Assembly (NCBI RefSeq): GCF_000227115.2
Contig: NC_016481.1
Coordinates: forward strand, 1,009,259 to 1,073,258
DNA length: 64,000 bases
DNA from: Naumovozyma dairenensis CBS 421
Taxonomy: Eukaryota > Ascomycota > Saccharomycetes > Saccharomycetales > Saccharomycetaceae
Reading direction: 5' to 3'
Below the pieces are notes generated by a model. The model worked only from the letters and a program-made list of their open reading frames with translations, made no database searches and was not told the DNA's origin. How positions within the stretch are numbered: position 1 is the first letter of the stretch; the number at the start of each line of letters is the position of its first letter. Positions 29,278 through 39,464 of this stretch are shown here, piece by piece. The translations under genes and the position numbers were made by a program.

Positions 29278-30794
29278 TATTAAAGGTTTTTTTGATTGTT
29301 TTTTTTTTGGAGTTGTCTTTTCTTGGAGTTTTTACTCTAAAAGAAAAGAAATATATTGAAAGGAAGGAGATTCGATATTCATATTTTTGACTGAATATAT
29401 CTTGCTTTATATAGTTTTTGAATGTACAAAAAAAATATTTTTTGAACTTGAAGGGTAGTAAACTCTCTATGTCTTCTCGAGATTGCAAATGTTCATACAA
29501 ATTGACGTTCCCAGAAAGAACTGCAGGAAAAGAATTGCTTTTTCTATATAAAAAGGAAAAACGACATTTGTCTCGAGAGGGACGAAGTCAATTTCTCCGT
29601 ACTTAGATTGGAACATGGGTCAGGAAAATTTCCTCAGAATATTATGCAGAAGCCCCCGAGAAGTAGTCCCCCCCAGAATTTCTTTTTCATCCCCGGAATA
29701 TAACATGTCCCTAGACAGAGAGAAAGGTGTATGGAAAATGCAGGAGGTAGTACCCCCGTTATGTCGCGACATTTTGTCCATGACATTTCGGATTTTCTTT
29801 TTTCAAATTACGTACCTCCTCCGCAGACAATCTTACCGCAGGATGTCTCGGACTACGTCAGTGATAAGTACATTTTAACTGGAGGTTCCAATAGGCAGGT
29901 CTACCTAGGGAATCTCTCCTTATTTTTTAATTAAGATTAATAAACATCGGCTAAGGCTTTCCTTAGGTCGGAATCTTTGGTCCAAGCTCATGTTGCTATA
30001 TACATATTATTTTGCTATATTTGTATTTCAGTGTAAATTTCCTAGTAAACAGCCTGAATGGCAGTTATGTTGAACAAATTACAGATGTATCACACAGAGA
30101 AAATGCTTGTTTACTGATTTAATGGTATACCGTAACAATTCTGGATATCAGGAGATTATTTATATTACTAAAACCCTTGAGTAACCTATCCTCGTTCTTG
30201 TAGTAAACATGCAAGTAAGTACATCTCAGTTCTTTATGTAGGCGAAAATAGATCCCGTATTCTTGCCAAAAAAATACCGGAGGTAAATAACATTAGGTAC
30301 TCTCTTAATAAATTCATATTACAGTGAGGTATTTATGTAAGTTTTACTTTTGTCACGTACTTGGAATCAACCGAAGAAGGTGATTTTCGTTCAGAAATTG
30401 GGGCCCCGCAAATATTAAGACATATTTGGTGGGACAGAGACATTTGTAAAAGCTACGTACATATGTATGTTAGTAATTATTCTGTAGCATTATCTTCTAA
30501 AAAGACAAATATCTTTTGTCTCATGCAATGTTTTCACTAAGGAGAACGACAGGCCACCTGGATATTTCGCGATACACTTGATAGTCTTCCATTGCTACAG
30601 TATCTGTCTCGAAACCAAATTTCGCCAAGAAATCAAATGCGGGCCTAACCTTAATTCAGAAACCACAAAAAATAACGGAGTGAACTTGGGTGTAAAGGTG
30701 TAAGTCTTAACTCCAGCGGAAATAAGAAATTTAGGGCATATTTCAATTTAAAGTTGAAGACAATGATGTACGTAAAAAACATCATCAAAGCAAG
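29278..30794. other. promoter region of first HXT gene and spacer
   Basis: Long upstream region, with the TATA box about 130 bp before the ATG and GC-rich clusters at 29640-29920. The 62- to 87-codon ORFs here overlap each other and look like chance in a GC-richer promoter. No other gene is visible. Confidence 0.5.
29671..29700. promoter_or_regulatory. two Mig1-type sites upstream of first HXT gene
   Basis: CCCCAGAATT (29671-29680) and CCCCGGAATA (29691-29700) both fit the reverse of the Mig1 consensus (AT box plus GGGG core), spaced 20 bp, about 400 bp upstream of the start. The second overlaps an Rgt1-like CGGAATA. Glucose repression is inferred. Confidence 0.4.
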
Positions 30795-31151
30795 CAGACC
30801 TGGGACGGATTAGGATTAATGGATTGAAAAAGCAAGGATTGGGCGTGAAAATTTTGAAAAAAAGGTAGGGTAGAAATCAAATATTATGGATTGAGAACAG
30901 GGTTGGTCTATTCTGGCCATGGATTGGGGCATGGATTGAAAAAAAAATTAGAAAAATAGTGGTCGTATAATATGATTTTTATAGTATTTTCTCATAAATT
31001 ATATAATAAAAAAAATGGATTGGATTAGGATAGACTTTAGGTTAGGATAGGATTAGGATTGGGTTAAAGATTCTCGGCGGGGATTAAAAAAAGGTAGGGT
31101 ATGCCCAAGATCCCTCGGGATAGACCAAAAATCCTATCCGTCCCAGGCCTG
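30795..31151. mobile_element. hAT-type MITE, copy 1 (357 bp)
   Basis: The element begins CAGACCTGGGACGGAT and its other end, read in reverse, begins CAGGCCTGGGACGGAT, an inverted terminal repeat of about 16 bp with one mismatch; a further AGGATT continues it. It is flanked by a perfect 8-bp target duplication AAAGCAAG (30787-30794 and 31152-31159). Eight-base duplications and CAG-type termini are features of the hAT superfamily. There is no coding capacity; the interior is rich in GGATTG/GGATTAGG and GGTAGGGTA motifs. A second copy lies at 36053-36375. Confidence 0.88.
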
Positions 31152-31159
31152 AAAGCAAG

Positions 31160-31765
31160 TAAATCGCTAACTGACAAATCCAGGGGAGGTGTCTCTAATT
31201 AGCATGGGATCTTTTACATATGTCAGTTCCTTTCTGGGTATTTTATTCAATACAGTGTACCAAAAGGTACAAACGGGTTGTCTTTATTACAACTTCTTAT
31301 TTTAACATCTGTACAAAGAATTAAAACCTCAATTTAAGAATTTCTGTAACAAATTACAGGTAAGCTAACGAATTTAGAGGACAATATTTTATTATGAACT
31401 AGGTAGGCTATTTGATTAAATTTCTAAAATTACAGAGTGCGGGTTACTTATTCAAAATATTTACATGTGGGTGAAGAATATGTCTCTCGTCTCCCTCGGT
31501 ATCAGGTACCGCGCCAGTGACACCTCATGAAAATGTAAAAAATAAGCCAGTAAGTCCTAAGTTCATGTCGTAGGCTTACTGCACTTTCTTTAATTTGGAT
31601 TTTTAAACTAATGAATGCATGGAAAATATATGCTACGAACTGTATGCCGCTGCCTTTATTGGCCTTAAACGATGTTCTCTCGTGTTTTAATTTGAATAAT
31701 TTTAATAGTACAGCCACTTCAATACAGGATATCTTAGTGAAAGCAACATGTTTATGGTCCATAGA
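31160..31765. other. inter-HXT spacer
   Basis: Between MITE copy 1 and a diverged repeat. I see no gene; opposed ORFs of 62 and 86 codons around 31502-31799 overlap each other and have no recognisable content. Confidence 0.4.
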
Positions 31766-32045
31766 TTATTTATTACCTCTTTTAGGTACTTTTATATAGA
31801 GGATAATAAGGAGAACACCTGAAGGTTGTAAGATCGGTAAATGTTCTCTAAAAGTGGCTTCGCTTGCAAAGTTAGCTATCATTAGTAGTTTTTGAAATGA
31901 TCTTCAAGCTTGCCTTGTCACATATGCGTAATAAGGTTTGGTTTTCGTTATACATGATTCAGGTAAAACTAAAACAGCCCCATCCTTAGGTCCCTCCCTA
32001 TGGTTTAGAACAACTTACTCGATCTCACGATATTATATATTCTTA
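31766..32045. repeat. diverged dispersed repeat, copy 1
   Basis: This stretch aligns by eye with 57636-57990. Shared landmarks in order are GGATAATAA, AATGTTCT, TTGCAAAGTT, CATATGCG, CCCCATCCTTA and TATGGTTTAGA followed by GCAAC or ACAAC. Overall similarity is moderate, with several small indels. I do not recognise it as an LTR, tRNA or known snoRNA. Confidence 0.5.
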
Positions 32046-33364
32046 AAACTATGAAATTCTGGTTCTCTCCTCAAAAGTAAAAAATAATATACTTCTAGAA
32101 GTGGAGTTTTCAAAAGTAAATAAAAGACCCATTACCATTTTCTTTTGACCAAAGCCAACCTCGGTAAAACAGAGGGTAAAACAGAGTAATGTCAGTATTA
32201 CCGTCATGGTTGTTATTTTTCATGATACTGATTGTTATAATATTAACTACGTAGTTCGATTCTTAATGATCTATCATTTCTTAATCATCAATTGAGGGTT
32301 CTGGTATGAGTTATCGTTTCTCTTTTCCTTTCCACAAAAGTGTCATCCAATAAGCTCTCTGTTCTGTATATCGTTCTCTCGATTTAAAGGTTTACGCACC
32401 TGTTCAAGGGGACAAATACACGTCGGGTCCATATTATATAATCATTAACACCTATAGATATAGTTTCGGTCATATTGTGCATGGTTTCGGTTATAGTAGG
32501 TTTGATATAAATAACAATTAAAGATATAGAGACGTCGTCGCAGACGTAATCATACTTACTGCTTGGGAAATAAATTCTTTCCTTTACATCGCTCAAACAA
32601 GTAACATCCGTCCAAAAAGGCATATGCAGCACCTGAGCTTGTTATTAACCGACTATTAAGTATATTCTTTAGTTTATACTTGCAACCGAAGCTACTTCAA
32701 AGAACGTTGCCAATCTTAGACCTTCAAGTATTCAATTTATTATCCTCCATGCATATTATATAAAATAAGAAAACTATATATTATACCTGAAGATATTAAT
32801 AAATAAGCCTGAACTATCAATAAGAGGTAAATTACATATAACATATTATTGTCGAGTTTATTATTATTTAATGCCCTCAATTGATTTAATTTCATTCCGC
32901 CATGATTGTTACTATTATGGAAGGCATATATATTTGACCAACTTAAACGAGAGTCGAGGAATTTAGCGCCGAGCGTCTGAAAATAGGTTCTTTAAGGTTC
33001 AACAAGTGGAATAGATTAAAAATATACAAGCAGTACAAAGTTGAATATCAAACAGAACTGAACATAATATTCCATTTATTTCAAGAGAATATCGTTAAAA
33101 TCCACAGCCTGCTTATAACGCTATATAAGAGTGTTATAATTAAAGTAAAACTCCCCCCTTTCACAGATTTATATATTAGACATATATTGGGAGAGGCATT
33201 TATGCGCATTAATATCAAATGAAGAAAACTAAAGTAAAATATACTGTATAAGTTACTCAAATATAAATGATTCATAAACGCGTTAAAAAAATACAAACTC
33301 TATAAAAATCAAATGACTTGAAGTAAAGAATGCTCCTAAAGATTAAAATTTAAAAGTTACCAGG
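32046..33364. other. spacer downstream of second HXT gene
   Basis: AT-rich stretch 3' of the second HXT gene. I see nothing in it beyond chance ORFs. Confidence 0.5.
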
Positions 33365-35071
33365 TTAATTTCTACTGAAGATTCTCTTGTATAGAGGAGT
33401 ATCATCATGGGCAAACGCATTTGCATCGTAATCAGCACCTCTTTTAGATGGTGGAACCCAAGAAGCTGATTTCCATGGAAGAACACCTTCGCTATACATT
33501 TCATTGACTTCTTCCAAAGTAAGACCTTTAGTTTCTGGAACAAAAAAGAAAACATAGAAGTAGGCAAATACCATACAACCCATGAAAACATAACCATAGT
33601 AGAAGTTGATGGCACCAGTAATAAATGGTGTGAAGAAACCAATTAAGAAACCCCAGATCCAGTTAGCGGCGGTTGCAACAGACATAGCCTTTGATTTAAC
33701 TCTTAATGGGAAAGTTTCAGAAATGACGACATAAGCAATTGGAGCCCAAGTAGTGGCAAAACAGAAAATGTAGAAACATGCGAAACAAATCATACAGTTA
33801 CCGGCACCCTTAGAAGACCCATTACCTTGACCGTTTGGCCATAATCTTGTGACACCGACGGAAGCATAGACAACATAACAACAAATCATACCAATAGCAC
33901 CATATAATAAACAATTACGACGACCAAATCTGTCGACAGTGTACAATGAACAACCGGTAGAGAAGAGATTAACAACACCGAAAACGATAGAAGTTTCAAA
34001 GGAATCAGTCATACCGACAGCATTGAAAACGATAGTACCATAATAGAAGAAATAGTTATCACCCGTCAATTGTTGTAGAGATTGAATCATGATACCTAGC
34101 ATCGTACGTTGCAACATGGCAGGCTTACCAGTGAAAAGTTCACCCCATGTAGCGGAACCGGCAGCTCTAGCTTCTTCAACACTAGCTTCAATTAAGTCTA
34201 ATTCTTGCTGGATGAAAGGATGGTCACCTGCAACTTTGTTAACAGTAGACAAAGATGCCCTTGCTTCATCAATCTTACCAACTTCAACTAAGTATCTTGG
34301 GGATTCTGGAACAAATGTCATACCTCCAATCATAAATAAGGCCCAAGCAAAACATAAACCTAATGGAACTCTCCATTGGACGGAGTTGGAATAATTCTTT
34401 GTACCGTAATTAGTACAGTAACCTAAGAAAATACCTAAAGTAATCATCAATTGGTAACATGAAACTAAAGTACCTCTCATGTCCTTTGGTGCGACTTCTG
34501 AAATTAACATGGGAGACAAAACAGCAATACCACCAACACCTAAACCAGAGATAATTCTACCAATGAAATATTGATACCAAGCTTTAACGGATGCAATTTG
34601 AATAATAATACCAACAATGTAAATAACAACAACGATAATTAGACCTTGTTTACGACCACGTGTATCACCAAGTTTTGATAAAACAATACCACCGATGGCG
34701 CAACCGATATTAAAAATAGAGACAATTAAACCCATTCTAACCTTAGATAAGTAATGAGTACCATCATGATGCTTTTGACCAAATCTTCTCAAGAAATCAG
34801 TTTGAGCAACGAAACCAGAAATAGTACCGGTATCCCAACCAAAAACGAAACCACCGAAGGCAACCATAGCACAGGATATAGAGACACCAATGTAGGCGCT
34901 TTTACCGGTGTTTGGGTTACTTAATTCAGTGACAATTTCTAAGTCTTCTGAACCTTCCTTACCCATACCTTCTGGTATATTCATAACGTTTGCGTTTTGT
35001 GATTGAATCTCATTTTGAGAATTTGATGACGACGATTTTTGGGGAGTTAATAAATCAGGTGTCGAATTCAT
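33365..35071 (-). CDS. HXT: hexose transporter, HXT1/HXT3-like
   Basis: 568 residues, twelve membrane segments, with the same sugar-porter signatures as its neighbour. The N-terminus [18 protein letters not shown] is close to Hxt1/Hxt3, and the TM7-TM8 region ([31 protein letters not shown]) is also of that type, indicating a low-affinity glucose transporter. A TATA box on the minus strand (35199-35192) stands about 120 bp upstream, and a cluster of Rgt1-like sites beyond it suggests induction by glucose through Rgt1, as for HXT1 and HXT3. The order HXT6/7-like then HXT3-like then SVF1 equals the S. cerevisiae YDR342C-YDR346C arrangement. Confidence 0.93.
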   Translation of the reverse strand: MNSTPDLLTPQKSSSSNSQNEIQSQNANVMNIPEGMGKEGSEDLEIVTELSNPNTGKSAYIGVSISCAMVAFGGFVFGWDTGTISGFVAQTDFLRRFGQKHHDGTHYLSKVRMGLIVSIFNIGCAIGGIVLSKLGDTRGRKQGLIIVVVIYIVGIIIQIASVKAWYQYFIGRIISGLGVGGIAVLSPMLISEVAPKDMRGTLVSCYQLMITLGIFLGYCTNYGTKNYSNSVQWRVPLGLCFAWALFMIGGMTFVPESPRYLVEVGKIDEARASLSTVNKVAGDHPFIQQELDLIEASVEEARAAGSATWGELFTGKPAMLQRTMLGIMIQSLQQLTGDNYFFYYGTIVFNAVGMTDSFETSIVFGVVNLFSTGCSLYTVDRFGRRNCLLYGAIGMICCYVVYASVGVTRLWPNGQGNGSSKGAGNCMICFACFYIFCFATTWAPIAYVVISETFPLRVKSKAMSVATAANWIWGFLIGFFTPFITGAINFYYGYVFMGCMVFAYFYVFFFVPETKGLTLEEVNEMYSEGVLPWKSASWVPPSKRGADYDANAFAHDDTPLYKRIFSRN

Positions 35072-35325
35072 TTTTATATTAATATGATCGACAATGTTAA
35101 TTTATTTTGCGGATTTGTAAAAATTAGAAAAGAAAAATTAGAAATACCCCAGAAGAAAAAAAAAGTTATGGGGAAAAGAAGAACCTTTACCCTTTTATAC
35201 AATAAAATATTTCGATTGACAAAGGAAGTTAAGAAGAAGAAATGAAAAGGTATTGTGCTGAGCTTCTTGACGTGAAAGTCTGAGGCCTTATTTTTGTAGT
35301 TGTTCTGCGCCGTTTTACTGTATGT

Positions 35326-35447
35326 TTTTCCGTGGAATGGCAATACGACCCGGATAAATAATATCCTCGACGGACTTGGACCGGAAAAAGCCTCTGTACG
35401 GATGTTTCTCTACTTTTCGGAACATTAAAAAGAAACGAAACGGAAAA
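35326..35447. promoter_or_regulatory. cluster of five Rgt1-like sites upstream of second HXT gene
   Basis: CGGANNA (or its complement) occurs at 35326-35332, 35351-35357, 35382-35388, 35418-35424 and 35441-35447, that is 255-375 bp upstream of the ATG. S. cerevisiae HXT1 and HXT3 promoters carry multiple such sites for the glucose-responsive repressor Rgt1. Confidence 0.5.
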
Positions 35448-36052
35448 TTATTTTTCTTTTTGAAAATAGTTCCGAGAGCAGCCAATAAGAAAATCCGGAT
35501 ATAAGTATAGTGGTGTAAGGAAGTTGAATACCCAATTCGGTTCGTAAAAAAAATGACACTCAGTTTCTCGTGTTTCGTTACCGATGTCTATATCTTTACC
35601 TGAAAATCTTATGCTGAAAATGAAGAAATATTTTAAGAACCGAAAAATTCTGGGGTACTTCATTAATTTTCGTGTGGTAATAACGTCGAATCAGACATAC
35701 GTACGCGAGAACGTACCTTAGTTTTAGAGTTGGGCATATCCTTTTACCGTAAATCGAACATGATCAGTGTCTGTTCCTAATTGATGGCAAAGATAACCCA
35801 CGCTTCTCCTCGACTTACCTAATCTTAGTTTCATCATAGAATAGAACGTATGGGCTTACGATGAAAGTTTTGTATAACATAGTAAAGTAGTAATTAGGTA
35901 TTTAACAGCGTAGTAATTTCTGCAAAAGCTTCGGTGGAGAAATTACGTACTTACGTCCCCACTGTATCCATGGAAATTCGTCACGTTTTTGTTCCATGCT
36001 GATAAATGCGTAGACAGCGTATCTACGAATGTTAGTTTTTCCGGTGTGTGTC
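35448..36052. other. distal upstream region of second HXT gene
   Basis: No gene is visible. TACGTA/ACGTAC motifs recur (about 35699, 35711 and 35946). Confidence 0.4.
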
Positions 36053-36375
36053 CAGGCCTGGGTCGGATTAGGATTAATGGATTGAAAAAAAGGTAGGGTA
36101 GAAATCAAATTTTATGGATTGAGAACAGGGTTGATCTATTCTGGATATGTATTGGGCTATGGATTGAAAAAAATTGAAAAATAGTAGTTGTATAATATGA
36201 TTTTTATAGTATTTTCTTATAAATTACGTAATAAAAAAATGGATTGGATTAGGATAGAATTTGGGTTAGGATAGAATTAGGACTGGATTGAAGATTTTCG
36301 CTGGGGATTAAAAAAAGGTAGGGTAGGCCCGAAATCCCTTAGGATAGACCAAAAATCCTATCCGTCCCAGGCGTG
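36053..36375. mobile_element. hAT-type MITE, copy 2 (323 bp)
   Basis: Starts CAGGCCTGGGTCGGAT; the opposite end read in reverse is CACGCCTGGGACGGAT. It is flanked by a perfect 8-bp target duplication TGTGTGTC (36045-36052 and 36376-36383), different from copy 1, which proves independent insertion. The interior is collinear with copy 1 apart from a deletion of about 30 bp near the left end and scattered substitutions. It has no ORF of its own. Confidence 0.88.
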
Positions 36376-36383
36376 TGTGTGTC

Positions 36384-37324
36384 CCAAAATTTGGAATAAC
36401 AAACATTACGTATTATCTTGGTTCAATGGAACGAACGATGACGATGCTAACGAAATGCGTACGCCCATATTATTACGTAAAATATTTTTCACCAGAAAAA
36501 ACTGGGGTTACCCGGATGGACATTGTCCGGAGAAACACGATGACAAAGGTCGTTGTTTATTTACGTACGTTGTGGGTAGTACAGGTGTACATGGTAAGTG
36601 ATACCTGTACTGTTTCCAGATTACTTTATCAACCAGTTATGTACGTAATACGTTCACTAGGTGAAAAACCCTTTTAGAAAAATAACCTTACGCGTTTGTT
36701 TTGATTTTGATGAAGTCTAATAAATATACGCAAACCCTCCTTCTATCTATAACTTTGAGGGTATAAAAATATTTCCTCAACTATATCAATGTAAAATACT
36801 CCATCTTGCCTAGGAGCATCTGATCGAATGGACGTTAAATCGAAAAGGTACACTATAAACTACTTCTTTAGTGAAAAAAAAGACTTTTAAGAGTTCAGAT
36901 TCCTTGCCCTTGCACGGTAATAACAATTTTTAACAATAAGACATCGAAATTTAGAATAGAACACATAACAATCCCATTAATAACTCGTTATATCATTCAA
37001 AATGGGAGATTTTTTCTTAATTATTTAAAATTTAAGAGAAGAAGCAACCTATGAAGGACGACCATATACGATATTTTAGTGTTTTCCTTTATTTCATAAG
37101 AATATATTATAGAAAGAAGGAAGCACACCGATTCAATGTAAATGGAGATTAAAACAAGATACTGAAAGCAAAAAAAACTAAAATAGTATTAGGGTATTTA
37201 ATAATTAAGAGATATATTAATGGGGATTCCCTTGGAGATAAATTAATGTACACTGATCTAGCTAAAAGAAGAAAAAAAACCAAATCCAAAAAAAAGATAT
37301 TAATAGATGGAACGTATCAATAAA
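36384..37324. other. spacer between MITE copy 2 and SVF1, with glucose-type motifs
   Basis: A Mig1-type site AAAACTGGGG (36498-36507) lies close to an overlapping inverted pair of Rgt1-like sites, TTGTCCG (36523-36529) and CGGAGAA (36528-36534). Repeated TACGTA motifs also occur (36563, 36640). No gene is visible; the two overlapping ORFs at 36375-36677 look like chance. Confidence 0.4.
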
Positions 37325-38689
37325 TTAATTTTCGTTATAAGATTCTTCCGTAACGACGTCAGATTCGGAAATAAAAGTAACTTCGGCCCAAGCCAAACCT
37401 TTGACTTCTTCATCGTTAACCTTTAATGTAAACTCGTCATCGCTAGCGTATTGGTAGATGTATGGTTTTGTTCCTGCAACACCAGAGACAATGTTTTTAA
37501 CAAAACCTGGCACTTCACCCATAACGTCAATTCTTTCGACTAGATTATTTAACGGACCTTCCACTGTTGCAGCTATTCTATCATCATCTTTAACTTCATT
37601 ATTTTTAACTTCATCATCTGTGACAGTTGATTTAACACCGTTGAAGTCGACTCTAAAGTTCTTTGGGATATTCCAACCAACAGAATCAATTTCAGCATCT
37701 AGATGAGTAACTTGATTATCTGTCGTTACTGCCAAGATATCTTTATCACTTGTTAAGATACCAACAGAAACTTTGGTGTTACCATATGACTTTGGTGTGG
37801 TAAATTCCATTAAAACAGCGGTGTGCTTTTCAGAATGGAAATATATAAAATTCCATGCCTTAGCAGCATGATGTGGTTTCATACCTTGGAAAGCCATAAC
37901 AAACATAGAATACACAGGTTCATTCTCACCAAATGTTATCAATCTATCTTTGTAAGTTATATGATCTTCTTCCTCTTCTTGTTCTTGTTCTTGTTCTTGT
38001 TCTTGTTCTTGTTCTTCTGTTTGCTCATTAAGTTCTTCCTGCTCATCTTTTTTATCCGCTTCAGTTTCAGTTTTTTCTTCATTTTCTTGTTTTATTTTCA
38101 AATTTATACTACCATGACAAGAATTTCTTGGCCAAAAGACATGTCTCATGGTACCCCAAGGTTCATCCATATCATTTCCGTAATAAGTTGTAGGATCATC
38201 ACCCGCTTTTGCACCAGGAGTTAATCTAGTAACGATCAAATCAATCTTTGATTGTTCACAAACTTCAGAAATGAAATGATACGTTGTATTTTCATCGTTA
38301 AGTTCTACAGATAAATTATCAGCGTAAAAGTTAGGCCCTTCAATTCTAAAATTTTCCAATTTAGTAGAAGTCCAAAGATTCAACTCTTTTGGATTTTTCG
38401 AATCGAAAATTCTAAATGTAAATTGAGCTTGAGTATGTAACCCAACGATATTCGAATGGATAATTTGAGCGAACCCAACGATACCGGTGTTTAAGTCGCT
38501 GAAGTAAAAAGTCAAAGTTTCCACATTGGTGTGGTCTGGTGCAATCCAATATAAATCTTCACGATCTGTTTCACGGTATGGTTGTTGATCTTTCACTCTG
38601 GAGGTCACGGAATGGATACAATCTTTACCGTAGACTGGTTCTGCAATCCCTGTGACTGCTGATATACCACCTTGAATCCACTTTAGCAT
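37325..38689 (-). CDS. SVF1: SVF1, ceramide-trafficking / survival factor
   Basis: 454 residues (481 in S. cerevisiae YDR346C). The protein has the tandem lipocalin-like Svf1 fold with conserved blocks DLYWIAPDHTNVETLTFYF, HVFWPRNSCHG and WNFIYFHSEKH, and an N-terminal amphipathic helix (MLKWIQGGISAVTG) used for membrane binding. Svf1 is needed for survival under oxidative stress and at the diauxic shift and has been linked to ceramide transport from ER to Golgi. Unusual feature: a run of alternating Gln-Glu (about residues 225-240) encoded by a TTCTTG hexamer repeat at about 37975-38012, in the loop between the two lobes. Confidence 0.95.
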   Translation of the reverse strand: MLKWIQGGISAVTGIAEPVYGKDCIHSVTSRVKDQQPYRETDREDLYWIAPDHTNVETLTFYFSDLNTGIVGFAQIIHSNIVGLHTQAQFTFRIFDSKNPKELNLWTSTKLENFRIEGPNFYADNLSVELNDENTTYHFISEVCEQSKIDLIVTRLTPGAKAGDDPTTYYGNDMDEPWGTMRHVFWPRNSCHGSINLKIKQENEEKTETEADKKDEQEELNEQTEEQEQEQEQEQEQEEEEDHITYKDRLITFGENEPVYSMFVMAFQGMKPHHAAKAWNFIYFHSEKHTAVLMEFTTPKSYGNTKVSVGILTSDKDILAVTTDNQVTHLDAEIDSVGWNIPKNFRVDFNGVKSTVTDDEVKNNEVKDDDRIAATVEGPLNNLVERIDVMGEVPGFVKNIVSGVAGTKPYIYQYASDDEFTLKVNDEEVKGLAWAEVTFISESDVVTEESYNEN

Positions 38690-39464
38690 TTCTTCTTCTT
38701 CTGTTGAATCTATTTAACTGTATATGGTGTGTGTATGTGGATATTATCTCCTTTCTTAGTTCTTCTAGGACGTGGGGCCAAACAAATAAATAACCAAAAT
38801 ATAAAAATTGAATTAAGTTAGAAGGTGCTATTGAAATTGTCAAATAATAATATCGATTTGTTTCTAAGGACAAACAACTAACGCCTACTCTAAAACTTCT
38901 TTTTACACACTATCAGTATATGCTCCTCACTTGGGCCCTCATCACATCAACAAACAAACAAACAATCGAGTTAGGAAATGGCGATATATCGATGGCAATG
39001 GCAATGGCAATGGGCATTGGTTCAAAGACGATGAGCTCAAATTTTCTTCAACAAACGAAAACAAAAACCCATCCCATACAGAGCAACAACGACGGGCTAA
39101 ATGCAAAGAAGAGTACGAAGAGACTGTGGCGGGCAAAAAGTATTGGGTTGGGTTTTGGTCGTCAGAGGTGACAGAAAATATTAGCCCTGAATATAACTTT
39201 AAAGGGCTTGAAACTATTGACCTTAAACTTGGGCACCCCCACAGGCTGTAGGGTTAAAACGTTCAAATAAAGGAATTTTATCAACAATAATCTGAAAATA
39301 TAGTATTGCTATGTCTTTCCACTGATTTTATAGAAAAGAGCAGGTGCACACTAACTTAGCAAGCGAACATTGTCTGACAGGAGCTGAATTCATCGAGCAC
39401 TCACCCACTCATCACATTGAGTAATCAGATTTTTGACTCCATTAAAACAACTAAGTTTTCAGAT
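38690..39464. other. divergent SVF1-MRP1 intergenic
   Basis: 775 bp shared by two divergent promoters. A short GGCAAT tandem run stands at 38990-39018. ORFs of 64-106 codons on both strands overlap each other; I see no gene among them. Confidence 0.45.

Noticed and set aside
29415..29934. Overlapping small ORFs upstream of the first HXT gene
   Set aside because: Three ORFs overlap in different frames over a GC-richer promoter with Mig1-type motifs; none has recognisable content.
36375..36677. 100-codon ORF beginning at the MITE edge
   Set aside because: It starts in the GTGTGT target duplication, overlaps another ORF in a second frame, and has no recognisable content.
37823..38224. 133-codon Phe/Leu repeat ORF opposite SVF1
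   Set aside because: It arises from the antisense of the Gln-Glu hexamer repeat in SVF1.
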